Assembly (NCBI RefSeq): GCF_947039875.1
Contig: NZ_CAMRAN010000034.1
Coordinates: 1-42,116, forward strand
From: an uncultured Photobacterium sp.
Lineage (GTDB): Bacteria > Pseudomonadota > Gammaproteobacteria > Enterobacterales > Vibrionaceae
DNA: 42,116 nucleotides
Reading direction: 5' to 3'
The position numbers were made by a program, and so were the translations under genes. The notes under the pieces were generated by a model that saw only the letters and a program-made list of their open reading frames with translations, was not told the DNA's origin and made no database searches. Every line of letters starts with the position of its first letter. The first letter of the stretch is position 1. Shown one piece after another: positions 33,471 through 42,116 of the stretch.

Positions 33471-34025
33471 TTAAAATACAGGGATCGTTGCGGTGGCACT
33501 TAATCCATAGCTACTAAATACACCGTCCGTTGCATCACTAACTACCTTGCTATGTTCAATAAATACTCGCATAACATTCTGATTAGATAAGCTCTGAATT
33601 TGAACATAAGGCAACGTTAACTTACGCTCGGCTGTATCTGGAATCACATGAATCGCTTCATCAGCACTGATCCAACCTTTAGCAATTGAACGCTTACGCT
33701 TATTATTGGCACTTTTAGTCTGCACGCGTTTGACAGTCTGATAGCCTTTGATGTCACTCGGAATTTCTGTAATAGTCGTTACATGCGTGTAATCTCTTAG
33801 CCCTTTCAGCCAAGTATTCGCCATCATTTGTTCAAGTGCAGCTTGAGAACCATGTAAACGTAGCGTATCACCTAATGTTTTATACGAATCAGGAAAACTG
33901 ATCCCCACAACACCATTACCTGCCGTGGCTAATTGGCGATGTAATTTTGCAAATAAGTTATTCATTAATACGGGCGCAGAGGTTTCTAAATCTGGCAGCA
34001 CTTGAATATCAATATAATACAACAT
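33471..34025 (-). CDS. csy4: Cas6f/Csy4 CRISPR RNA endoribonuclease
   Basis: A 184-residue protein of usual Csy4 length. It begins MLYYIDIQVLPD, the family's typical start, and LFAKLHRQLA contains the likely catalytic His (near residue 31; His29 in Pseudomonas). The C-terminus carries the Arg-rich helix (RVQTKSANNKRKRSIAKG) that binds the repeat hairpin. It cuts the array transcript at the base of the CTGCC/GGCAG stem and stays bound to the crRNA in the Csy complex. It is the last gene of the cas operon, 5 bp after csy3. Confidence 0.96.
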   Translation of the reverse strand: MLYYIDIQVLPDLETSAPVLMNNLFAKLHRQLATAGNGVVGISFPDSYKTLGDTLRLHGSQAALEQMMANTWLKGLRDYTHVTTITEIPSDIKGYQTVKRVQTKSANNKRKRSIAKGWISADEAIHVIPDTAERKLTLPYVQIQSLSNQNVMRVFIEHSKVVSDATDGVFSSYGLSATATIPVF

Positions 34026-34030
34026 AATCG

Positions 34031-35029
34031 CTATTCTCCAAATACACCGCCGCGCACCAACATCGCCATCACATAATGTTGTTGCTCTAATTCAGGCGCT
34101 TTATCTTTTAATAACCAGTTATCTAATAAGTTATAGAAATCTGTTTTTTCTTTAGGCTGACGGTACGCTTTACCGCGATTAGTGACCGAGCCATAAGGTT
34201 CAACGGCAATCGGTCCAACTTCTTCTGTTTCAGGATGCCATGTATCAATGGTGCGTAATGCATTACCAATTTTTTGAGAGTGCATTGCCGCTTGACCATT
34301 TAGTTGATACAGATACTTACTCTTATCACCAGAGCCCGTATTCATGACTAATTCTTGAGATGGGAATACTGTTTGACCATGACCTAATTGTACAAAAGCA
34401 GTCACGGTTAATAAGGTTGCTTTTTCGCCTAATAAACCTTGCTCAATCACCGCTGATAATGCCGCTAAATCACCTTTTGCAACAGTAAATTGACGTAGGC
34501 TGTAATCTAAACTGTCAAACGTCCACTGTTGGTCATGGTGCTGTACTGTCACCATTACATTTTCTGCCCCAACGCGGTTACGCCATAAAAAACGACCATT
34601 AACGAGATTAGTAGCATAACGTGTTGCTAATTCTTTAAACCCATGCTCAGTAACATAGCCTTTAATCAATTGACTTAATGCCGCTTGGTAATCAGGGCTA
34701 TTACACGTAGAAGGCACATTTAAATCGCCAAGCACACGCAACGTAAAGGTTAATTTAAGCGTATCGCAATCAAACGGTAACGCAGCATTATCTACCGTTT
34801 GTAAATTTGCCTTTTGAATTTCAGCATCTAATTTAGCCGGATCATTCGCTTTAGGCCCTTTCATACGATTAGAGATCGTACCGCGTACTGATTTCTCATT
34901 AACGACGATAGGCTGCCAATTGGCGCTAGTGGCTATTTCATTCCAATTACCCGCTGCCATTACGGCATCTGAGCAAGCCAATTTGCCTTCAAAAGCTAAT
35001 ACTGATGGTGTGGTTAACTTCGTTGTCAT
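34031..35029 (-). CDS. csy3: Cas7f/Csy3 backbone subunit of the Csy complex
   Basis: I choose the ATG at 35029 (AGGA eight bases upstream), giving 332 residues beginning [20 protein letters not shown]; an ATG nine bases further upstream (35038) is less well placed. The stretch [15 protein letters not shown], then [15 protein letters not shown] and the C-terminal [19 protein letters not shown] are Csy3 hallmarks. Six copies form the helical backbone that holds the crRNA spacer. It lies between csy2 and csy4 in the standard I-F order. Confidence 0.96.
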   Translation of the reverse strand: MTTKLTTPSVLAFEGKLACSDAVMAAGNWNEIATSANWQPIVVNEKSVRGTISNRMKGPKANDPAKLDAEIQKANLQTVDNAALPFDCDTLKLTFTLRVLGDLNVPSTCNSPDYQAALSQLIKGYVTEHGFKELATRYATNLVNGRFLWRNRVGAENVMVTVQHHDQQWTFDSLDYSLRQFTVAKGDLAALSAVIEQGLLGEKATLLTVTAFVQLGHGQTVFPSQELVMNTGSGDKSKYLYQLNGQAAMHSQKIGNALRTIDTWHPETEEVGPIAVEPYGSVTNRGKAYRQPKEKTDFYNLLDNWLLKDKAPELEQQHYVMAMLVRGGVFGE

Positions 35030-35048
35030 TGTATACATCCTTGGCTAT

Positions 35049-35993
35049 TTAATAAGAAAAGTCGACATCTTCATTACTTTCAATAGAATGAATAGATTGT
35101 TGGGCGCGGCATAAGTAATACGGTGAACTATATTGATAACGCCATAAGATTTGATTAATAGATTCAACCCGACTCGGACTGCCTATCCACTCACCGACAC
35201 TGTAAACCGCTTCAGTAAATGCAAATGGGGTTGTGTTATCACGAACATTCGCCACCTCTCCGGCAGCAAATACCTCGCTGATTTGTTTATAACCGATCAT
35301 CAGTGGTACTAAATAACCACTTTGAGGCTTATTGACACGCTTCCACTGCCCTTGTTCTACATCTGGGTTATTACTTTCAGTAAGCGTTTCATAACGATAA
35401 CGCAAGGCACTAAAATCGAGCCAATTCATGATTATATTTTGATCATTACTTTCATTATGTTGCTGTAGATAATCGCTACGATCACATAAAATAAACCCTG
35501 GTAACAATGGTCGTAAAAGTTTACGACAACCACTGGCCTCATTCGGCATTGGTTTAAATTGACACGCTTCAATATGGGTAATACGTCCACCAGCACAACG
35601 TTGACTTAATGCCAGCGTTTTTATGGCGTCACTGATAAGTTGTTCTTGGTCGCTGTTACCACCACTGAAACCTTTGCATTCAATTAATAACGACACACAA
35701 AGGTTCATTTTCCCTTCTTCAACAATAGGCGCTGTTTTACCGTCCTTCGCTAACGGATTACGGGTTAATGCAAAACCATAATCATCCCAATCACTGCCTC
35801 GATAAGCATGCACTTGATGTTGGTGGCACATCACTGCACAACCATCAAAGCTGATCCCATGTTGTGGCTCAATTTTGCGGGATAAAGCATGCACAAACCC
35901 TAAAAATTGAGTAATAGCAGGAAAACCATAAGTGAAACCTGCAATCGGATTTGCACCTTCAATGTGCATATTTTTAATAATAAATAAACTCAT
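35049..35993 (-). CDS. csy2: Cas5f/Csy2 subunit of the Csy complex
   Basis: A 314-residue protein, typical for Csy2. Landmarks: N-terminal SLFIIKNMHIEGANPIAGFT followed by YGFPAITQFLGFVHAL, which belongs to the RAMP fold, and C-terminal FAFTEAVYSVGEWIGSPSRV. With Csy1 it caps the 5-prime handle of the crRNA and helps recognise the PAM. Its ATG overlaps the csy1 stop in an ATGA junction, so the two are translationally coupled. Confidence 0.95.
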   Translation of the reverse strand: MSLFIIKNMHIEGANPIAGFTYGFPAITQFLGFVHALSRKIEPQHGISFDGCAVMCHQHQVHAYRGSDWDDYGFALTRNPLAKDGKTAPIVEEGKMNLCVSLLIECKGFSGGNSDQEQLISDAIKTLALSQRCAGGRITHIEACQFKPMPNEASGCRKLLRPLLPGFILCDRSDYLQQHNESNDQNIIMNWLDFSALRYRYETLTESNNPDVEQGQWKRVNKPQSGYLVPLMIGYKQISEVFAAGEVANVRDNTTPFAFTEAVYSVGEWIGSPSRVESINQILWRYQYSSPYYLCRAQQSIHSIESNEDVDFSY

Positions 35994-37261
35994 CGTCCTG
36001 CCTCACGAATAGCGTCATGACATAATGCTTGCCAATGCTGCAATGCTTCACTGCCTAACATTAATTGCTGCTGACTGGCCTTTTCTAAACGATTATTGAG
36101 CCATAAACCAAAATCACGACTAACCTCAGTTTGCCAATCACCGTTATAAAGATGACCCGCTTGTGGATCTAACCAGCATTGTTGCGCTTGAGACAATTCA
36201 CTGGTTTCGCTCCAGCCACTCATATTGGTTTGATGGCTAACCGCCAAGGTTAAAATACTATCAAGGATTTGATCTGCTAATTGATCACGGCGTTGACGAA
36301 TGCGGATATTGCTATCTAATGGTTTCACTTTGACTAAAAACTCAGCCAATAACTTAATTAGATAATAAGTATTACGTCCAACTTCGCGGCTATCAAACCA
36401 ATTAACCCCAAACATCGGAGGCTGGTATTGGCTTTGCCAATCAGGTGCAGTGCAAGGGAATAAATAGGTTTTACCGTAACGTTTTGAATTTAATTGCGAG
36501 ATATTCTGTGGTTTTGAGCCACCGCTAATAGTGACTGCTAAATCAGGGTAACGCACCACATCCATATCACTCGGTTGATTTTTCTTACGCGCATCTCTAG
36601 CGGCTTTCATCTCGTCACTAAAACGGGAATGTTGTACCTGATGAAATAACTCATGAGCTAAGGCTGATGAATATAACGGGCTAATAAGATGATATTGATT
36701 ATCACCAATAGGGAAATAAATTTGTTTGGCTAAGGTATGACTACTGGGTGTTTTCACTTCTAATGCTTGACGTAACCCATCAGCCCACAATTGGCATTGT
36801 TCATCACAGCTTGCTAGAGGTCGTAAAACATGATCGTCCCCTTGCGACAAATAAACAGCAAGTGTGGCATCACCATCATCAAGTTGAAGTAACTTTGCCA
36901 CATCTAATGCAGCAGCATTACCCACAGCATCCACAGCAGGTGCCACTATTGCTGAAGAATCAAGGTATGCCACATCAGCGCTAGAAGCTAATACTAAAAT
37001 ATTACTGCCTTTCGCACTACCATGAGTAAACTTCACCGCATGGGTTGCCAAGCTAATTTGTTTCGCTCTCACTGCGGCACTTGTCAGCCATGTTTGTACA
37101 TTAAAATCTAGATAGGCTGTTTGAATCTGTTCGTTCAAGATCGCTAATTCACTTTCCGACACCCCATTTTTGACGTTCTTTTTCTTTTCAATTTCATCAA
37201 GTTTCGTTTGACGTCGTTGTTCAATATACGCTTGAATTAATGTGCTGATTTCGGTTTGCAT
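35990..37261 (-). CDS. csy1: Cas8f/Csy1 large subunit of the Csy complex
   Basis: From the ATG at 37261 (GGAG five bases upstream) the protein has 423 residues, within the usual Csy1 range; a GTG two codons earlier is possible. It shows SAAVRAKQISLATHAVKFTH near the N-terminus, KRYGKTYLFPCTAPDWQSQY and FDSREVGRNTYYLIKLLAEF, all typical of Csy1. It is the PAM-sensing large subunit. It follows cas2-3 after a 116-bp AT-rich gap, which may hold a second promoter for the csy genes. Confidence 0.95.
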   Translation of the reverse strand: MQTEISTLIQAYIEQRRQTKLDEIEKKKNVKNGVSESELAILNEQIQTAYLDFNVQTWLTSAAVRAKQISLATHAVKFTHGSAKGSNILVLASSADVAYLDSSAIVAPAVDAVGNAAALDVAKLLQLDDGDATLAVYLSQGDDHVLRPLASCDEQCQLWADGLRQALEVKTPSSHTLAKQIYFPIGDNQYHLISPLYSSALAHELFHQVQHSRFSDEMKAARDARKKNQPSDMDVVRYPDLAVTISGGSKPQNISQLNSKRYGKTYLFPCTAPDWQSQYQPPMFGVNWFDSREVGRNTYYLIKLLAEFLVKVKPLDSNIRIRQRRDQLADQILDSILTLAVSHQTNMSGWSETSELSQAQQCWLDPQAGHLYNGDWQTEVSRDFGLWLNNRLEKASQQQLMLGSEALQHWQALCHDAIREAGR

Positions 37262-37377
37262 AACCACTCCAGAGCCGAATTTCTTACGCCAAATATAAAC
37301 CTAACCTCATAGGCATCAAGTCAAATATTATTACAATATGTTTTATCACGCATTTATTAAAATAATATTTACAGTTT

Positions 37378-40300
37378 CTAGAACTTCCCCTCAAAAATAC
37401 CTAGCCACGGATGGTAATAAAATCGGGGTGTTTTATTCGAATCATTAAGATTAATACCACCAAACAATTCACTGATCTGCTCACTGTCTTTATCAAAGAT
37501 GTCACTTAACTTGTCATACACTGCGCTGTATTGACAATCAAACCACGCTTGATTTCCATTCGCGATATTGTCTATCGCCGTAAGGTGAAACAGCTCGGTT
37601 TTATTTACAAAATCACCGCTATATTCATCACGCACTTTAATGCTCAGTGCTTGATCTTCATTATCGATAAAGAAATGGTATTCTGTTTGCGGTCGAAATT
37701 GTCTAAACCGTGTTTGGCTCTGATATTCGCCGAATAAGTGTAAATAAGGTTGTAACCACCAATATTCGACCTTTTTAGCGCTGTCTTTAAATAAGGTATA
37801 AATCAGTGCGTAGTGTTCTAACTCAATTAAACTAAATGGTGGCTTTAATGTTGTCGGTTCCATAAATCGTGGATAAGCAGAGATAACTTGATAATCATCA
37901 GCCATTAATAGCTGAGTCAGATCATGCTGATTTAACTGCAAATGGCCTTTATTTATGTCATTTTTTGGCTGTTCAAATCCTGGCTTATAATAAGCAACAT
38001 CTGCACCTAATAACGCTTTAATATTTTTGCTTAATATCATAATATTTGGCGAATTAGGCACACATTGACGATGACGCTGAATACGCCCTGCCAGCTGAAT
38101 AATCGACCGCATTGAACTGGGTTCAACCACAGCCCAATCATAATCATGATCGCGCCCAACTTCTGCCACTGCAGTGGCGACCACCACAAAGATATGATGT
38201 TGTTGAGGCTGTTGTTCTAATGCCGTTTTGATTTGAGGTAACTCTAATATCGCTTGTGGATCATTAGGATCGCGCATTAACACCGCGTCTAACTGTTGCT
38301 CTATATGCGCTCTGACTGCCATTGGATGTTGGCTATGATAAAAACAATAATGAATACAGGTATTATCTGGTGTCGGCATTGATAATAACGACTCACCCAC
38401 CGCAATTAAGGGTTCAATATTTGCCATTCTCACTAAGCCAATCGAGATAGTTTTACCGTTTGGTGCAACTTGACGATGGCGTTCATCTAAGGTGTAAATC
38501 GCCTGCTGAATATGGCTTGATAGATAATTAACCGCATCGGTTTGCGTTAATTTTTCCGCATCTAAAGGCATTAACTCAGCTTGACGTAAGGGTAATGATT
38601 TACGGCTTAACGTTTTTGCGCGTTGGGTAATAAACTGCGTGTGTTGTTGTTTGAAATCAGCATCATCAATACAAGCTGATTGCATATTAAATTCATCAAA
38701 CCAGCCACATTGTACTGTTGTTTCGGTAATGCCGTGGCTATGGTTATATTGCTGACGACCATGAGAATAGGCTTTAAATAACGCAGTAATTAATGACGGT
38801 GCTAACGTCGCTGATGACAATAATACCCGTGAACCTAACATACCAGCCCAATGCACTAAACGGCATAATGCGGGTAAATCTTCTAAGCCAAAATCATCAG
38901 GCTCATCAAGAATCAGATCCCCTGTAAATAATCGCAACATAGGTGCAATTTGCTGTCCGCCACGCGTACCTTCTGTGGCTGGCATTAAATAATCAATGGT
39001 ACTCACCGTAATCGGCGCACTGACCAATTTATGAATAGTTGGTTTTTGCTTGAGCCACTGACTAAGATGACCATCATCAAGACTACCGTCATAACTGACA
39101 TACATATGCTCTGAAAATAGTGTTTCCGACTCACTGCCTGTTTGTTGCTCTTTTGCTTCTTGCTGGGTTGTGAGCTTACTTTCATGAAGATCTTTAACCG
39201 CTTGCGATCCAACTAATACCGCTAAATCATCGCTATCCAGTTTTAAACGTTCTTTTAGTGCATCCCCTGTTTGTAGGGTTAATGTACGTAGTCCCAAAGC
39301 AATGCTAAATCGACAGCCTTGTTGTTGATTGGCTAAGCCATACATAATTCGCGCATTGGCAAAGGTTTTACCACACCCCGTTGACGCCATATTGACCCCA
39401 AAGAATCCGTGAATCTCAGAAATATCACGCACAGAACACGCCAGATCATAGGCTTTATCTTGCCAGCGGAATTTATTGATTGTAGTACGTTTTTTAAATA
39501 ACGAATGCCGAGTAATCGCAGGTAAACTCAAGCGTAATTTTGGTAAGCCTAAGCTTAATCGATAGGCTAACTGCGCTACTCCGATATTATGCTCATCTAA
39601 TTTTTGTTTTAATTTCCCCGTTTTACGATCGGTATTTGCATAAGCTTTGTAGAGAGGATCTTGCCAAGCAATAACAGGCTGACTTGAGGAATAACAGTGA
39701 TCAGCAAGCATTAAACATAATCGTGCCATGTGCAGTGGAAATGCGTTCTCACACCGCCCAAAATTACGTAAATTAGGATGTGCTAATGCCCGTTTCGCCA
39801 ATTGTTGGGCTTTGTTTTGCCATGTTTGACTTTGCAGTGGGATGCCATGAGGGAAAATAAAGTTATCCGCTATTTTTGCGATTAACTCAGGGTTTTTATG
39901 ATTTTTTGCATTCCACTCTGGGCACAGTTTTTGTTCTAACCAATAAGATGATTCAGCAATAGCCGGATCATATCCTGACAATTGATAAGTCGGTAAACGA
40001 TGATGAGAAACAATTAACCATCCAATCGTTTTTGCTAATTCGGTTAAGCCAATAAACGGTGACAACGCTGGGGTATATTGCACATCATTAACAATCTTGC
40101 TAATTTTTTCCGGTGATAAATCGGCTAATTCTGTTAACCATTGATCATCGGTTTTATTCTTTGCAAATGCTTGAAAAACCAACAACGATAGCCATTCATG
40201 CCGTAATGGCTCAGCAATACGCCCTTTGCCCGTTAGTTTATGTTGAAATAAGCTGTTAGCTTTACCTACATCATGAAATAAACCCGCAAGCGATGCCATT

Positions 40301-40641
40301 AATGCAACGGCATAGTTACTTTGCCAGCCATTTTCATCTTCCGAACGCAGAATATTACGCTCAGTGGTATTTGTGGGTACTGTACCCTGTTCATTAAAAC
40401 GACGTTTATTACCGACAATCCACATTAGTTCGGTATTATTTGCGCCTCGAATCCAATGGCAAGCCACCGCAGTATTCCGCCTAGCGGTTTGCTTTAACAA
40501 CTGACGTAATGTTTTTAACCCTTCTAAGGTAATCGGCGTTTGCCATGTGCGATCACCTTTACGTTCTGCAAATTGATCCAGCACTTTACGGGTTTCATCA
40601 AGGGCTTTTTTATTACATTGAGAGATAAGAAGAATATTCAT
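37378..40641 (-). CDS. cas3: Cas2-Cas3 fusion, adaptation and target degradation
   Basis: A 1087-residue I-F type fusion. Residues 1 to about 95 form the Cas2 part (MNILLISQCNKKALDETRKV). The HD nuclease domain follows with LFHDVGKANSLFQ and later VSHHRLP. The SF2 helicase shows Walker A (ASTGCGKTFANA), the DExx motif as LILDEPDDFG, SSATL, and QLAGRIQRHRQ. The C-terminal accessory domain runs to the end. The protein unwinds and degrades DNA marked by the Csy complex, and its Cas2 part forms the spacer-integration complex with Cas1. The ATG directly follows the cas1 stop with no gap, so translation is coupled. All key motifs look intact. Confidence 0.97.
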   Translation of the reverse strand: MNILLISQCNKKALDETRKVLDQFAERKGDRTWQTPITLEGLKTLRQLLKQTARRNTAVACHWIRGANNTELMWIVGNKRRFNEQGTVPTNTTERNILRSEDENGWQSNYAVALMASLAGLFHDVGKANSLFQHKLTGKGRIAEPLRHEWLSLLVFQAFAKNKTDDQWLTELADLSPEKISKIVNDVQYTPALSPFIGLTELAKTIGWLIVSHHRLPTYQLSGYDPAIAESSYWLEQKLCPEWNAKNHKNPELIAKIADNFIFPHGIPLQSQTWQNKAQQLAKRALAHPNLRNFGRCENAFPLHMARLCLMLADHCYSSSQPVIAWQDPLYKAYANTDRKTGKLKQKLDEHNIGVAQLAYRLSLGLPKLRLSLPAITRHSLFKKRTTINKFRWQDKAYDLACSVRDISEIHGFFGVNMASTGCGKTFANARIMYGLANQQQGCRFSIALGLRTLTLQTGDALKERLKLDSDDLAVLVGSQAVKDLHESKLTTQQEAKEQQTGSESETLFSEHMYVSYDGSLDDGHLSQWLKQKPTIHKLVSAPITVSTIDYLMPATEGTRGGQQIAPMLRLFTGDLILDEPDDFGLEDLPALCRLVHWAGMLGSRVLLSSATLAPSLITALFKAYSHGRQQYNHSHGITETTVQCGWFDEFNMQSACIDDADFKQQHTQFITQRAKTLSRKSLPLRQAELMPLDAEKLTQTDAVNYLSSHIQQAIYTLDERHRQVAPNGKTISIGLVRMANIEPLIAVGESLLSMPTPDNTCIHYCFYHSQHPMAVRAHIEQQLDAVLMRDPNDPQAILELPQIKTALEQQPQQHHIFVVVATAVAEVGRDHDYDWAVVEPSSMRSIIQLAGRIQRHRQCVPNSPNIMILSKNIKALLGADVAYYKPGFEQPKNDINKGHLQLNQHDLTQLLMADDYQVISAYPRFMEPTTLKPPFSLIELEHYALIYTLFKDSAKKVEYWWLQPYLHLFGEYQSQTRFRQFRPQTEYHFFIDNEDQALSIKVRDEYSGDFVNKTELFHLTAIDNIANGNQAWFDCQYSAVYDKLSDIFDKDSEQISELFGGINLNDSNKTPRFYYHPWLGIFEGKF

Positions 40642-41619
40642 TTATAATTTTGCAACCGCTTGTGCTGTGTCTTTAATGGCATCGATCATCACATCTAATG
40701 CATTGGCTTTTCTAAATCCATTTAGGCATCGTTGCCGAAATTCTTGCTCATCATCCCCGGCCATTGCGGCAATAAACGCATTCGGTAGCACTATCGCATC
40801 TTTAATTAAATCGGCAACATCAAACACTAATCCGCCACGACGGGTTTTACCGTGTAGAACAGCTAATCCATGAGGTAATCCGATAACCCAACACGCGGTT
40901 GCCCCTAAGCCATAGGCTAAATAATTACCATGATCTAAAAAGCGATTAGCAATATCGGTACTATTACCCCGCGACGAACGGGTAAATTCACCATATTTCA
41001 CAGTATTAACCGCAAGTTTATATAAAGCTTTGGTCATGACAGCTTCTAATAACAATAAATCAGTGCTGTTCTGGCAATGACTGAGTTTATTTTCAAACGC
41101 CGATAAAATATGGTTCAGTTTGTCTTCTTCAATAATGAAATGATTATCACGCTGCATGGTTGCTGATAACCACACTTTCTTTATTTGCTGTAATCGTACC
41201 CGTTGAAAAAGTATCGCGGCTTCTAAGCGTTTAGCGTCATCAAACCAAAAACTGACCCACCATTGAAGATATTCTGTTGGTCGATATTCTGATTGTGGTG
41301 TTAACCAACTAACATCAGGCTCTACTTCATTAGCTGAAAATAAGGGTGTCCCGCCACCACCGCAAAAACCCACCAGCACCCCTGCTTTTGCTAATTCGCG
41401 CATTGCGGCTTGAGTAATCGATGTGCCTGTTCCGAGCATTATGGCGGTCGTGTTTGCTATGGGGATATTCCAATATAAAGATTGCTTACCTTCGTCGGTG
41501 ACATATTCAACCCGCCCACCATTCACTAACACGCGACAATGCTGCAAATAATAAAGATTGGCACGTTTAGAATGAATAATCGTTTTTAGCTCACTCGGTG
41601 TGAAAGACTTAGCGCACAT
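40642..41619 (-). CDS. cas1: Cas1 spacer integrase, I-F type
   Basis: From the ATG at 41619 the protein has 325 residues beginning MCAKSFTPSELKTIIHSKRA, which fits the usual I-F start; upstream TTG/GTG codons to 41634 are alternatives. Landmarks: YYLQHCRVLVNGGRVEYVTD, LGTGTSITQAAMRELAKAGV, FCGGGGTPLFSANEV, and the active site built from Glu in LLEAVMTKALY, His in GLPHGLAVLHGK and Asp in VFDVADLIKD. It inserts new spacers together with Cas2-3. It heads the cas operon and is divergent from array 2, sharing the intergenic region with its leader. Confidence 0.97.
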   Translation of the reverse strand: MCAKSFTPSELKTIIHSKRANLYYLQHCRVLVNGGRVEYVTDEGKQSLYWNIPIANTTAIMLGTGTSITQAAMRELAKAGVLVGFCGGGGTPLFSANEVEPDVSWLTPQSEYRPTEYLQWWVSFWFDDAKRLEAAILFQRVRLQQIKKVWLSATMQRDNHFIIEEDKLNHILSAFENKLSHCQNSTDLLLLEAVMTKALYKLAVNTVKYGEFTRSSRGNSTDIANRFLDHGNYLAYGLGATACWVIGLPHGLAVLHGKTRRGGLVFDVADLIKDAIVLPNAFIAAMAGDDEQEFRQRCLNGFRKANALDVMIDAIKDTAQAVAKL

Positions 41620-41750
41620 AGCAATCACCAACAATAAAAAAACGAATTATATACATAATGCGTATAATTCGTTTAGAGTGTAATCACAAATACCCTTTTT
41701 TATTTGGCACTTATTCAAACCATATAAAACAACAACTTAAAATATCAGTT

Positions 41751-41821
41751 TAAAAAAGGGTTTTTAGCGAGGATTTGTGGTTTAGCTTTTATAAGCAATC
41801 ACTTATACTAATTACGCTTCA
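41751..41821 (+). promoter_or_regulatory. Leader of CRISPR array 2
   Basis: The 71 bp before the first repeat match leader 1 in length and key motifs (TAAAAAAGGG, CAATC then CTTAT, CTTCA). Upstream, ACCCTTTTTTA at 41692-41702 forms an 11-bp inverted repeat with TAAAAAAGGGT at 41751-41761. The rest of the gap to cas1 should hold the cas operon promoter. Confidence 0.75.
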
Positions 41822-42116
41822 GTTCACTGCCGCACAGGCAGCTTAGAAAATTAACCCATGACGTGTTGTTGTATGATGCGGGTTCACTGCCGCACAGGCA
41901 GCTTAGAAAAGTTGAGCGCGAACCAGAAACAATCAATCTACGTTCACTGCCGCACAGGCAGCTTAGAAACGTTGATGGATCACCAATAAAGTATTTTAAG
42001 CGTTCACTGCCGCACAGGCAGCTTAGAAATTCAACGGTTGCTAACTTAACGCCTAAATATTGTTCACTGCCGCACAGGCAGCTTAGAAACGTTGATGGAT
42101 CACCAATAAAGTATTT
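41822..42116 (+). CRISPR. CRISPR array 2, type I-F, leader-proximal part (runs off the edge)
   Basis: Five repeats of the same 28-bp sequence as array 1, at 41822, 41882, 41942, 42002 and 42062, read on the plus strand away from cas1. Four complete 32-bp spacers and 27 bases of a fifth are visible. The fifth (42090-42116) repeats the third (41970-42001) base for base as far as it can be read. The leader on the left makes the visible part the newest end of the array. Confidence 0.97.

Noticed and set aside
37262..37377. A defined promoter between cas2-3 and csy1
   Set aside because: TTGACT and TATATT elements exist on the minus strand, but 21 bp apart, too far for a normal promoter. The gap may hold one, but I cannot place it.

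Overview
The window looks like chromosomal DNA of a marine gammaproteobacterium of the Vibrionaceae, most likely Photobacterium. The basis is low GC content, Vibrio-type gene families (a TonB2 system with TtpC, an RTX-like adhesin with its own TolC and OmpA partners, a DUF2271/DUF4198/PepSY metal cluster) and a type I-F CRISPR locus. Genus is an inference. No rRNA, tRNA, insertion sequence or prophage was recognised.

Left part (1-9.3 kb): the N-terminal end of a large repeat adhesin runs off the left edge and is divergent from a TolC-like outer-membrane channel plus an OmpA-like lipoprotein. These three probably form one surface-adhesion and type I secretion module. Then come a DEAD-box RNA helicase (probable TTG start), a frameshifted YjdF/DUF2238 remnant, galE, a lipoprotein alpha/beta hydrolase, a small YdcH-like protein and a membrane GGDEF protein whose signature has decayed to SSQEF.

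Middle part (9.3-30.1 kb): after a 0.7-kb AT-rich gap there is a two-gene unit of unknown role, a Tat-exported GHSRG hydrolase and a two-HKD phospholipase D-like protein, followed by an MntP/YtaF-like membrane protein. Next is a large metal-acquisition region on the minus strand. In transcription order it holds a TonB-dependent siderophore-type receptor, DUF3450, TtpC, ExbB2, ExbD2, TonB2 and a TPR protein; then the LPS-modifying enzyme EptA; then PepSY, DUF2271, DUF4198, a small periplasmic protein, a DUF6162-like protein and an ABC metal importer with two substrate-binding proteins. Fur-like sites precede the receptor and the PepSY operon. The likely logic is outer-membrane uptake powered by TonB2, periplasmic handling or reduction, then inner-membrane import. 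The PepSY-to-importer operon, with two periplasmic proteins predicted to start with histidine and one binding protein without the usual metal ligands, is the best candidate here for a poorly described system.

Right part (30.4-42.1 kb): two small orphan genes, then a complete I-F CRISPR-Cas locus on the minus strand (cas1, cas2-3, csy1, csy2, csy3, csy4) between two arrays. Array 1 (31 repeats, 30 spacers) is complete and read on the minus strand. Array 2 is read on the plus strand and runs off the right edge. Both have a position-for-position related 71-nt leader. Array 2 contains a duplicated spacer.
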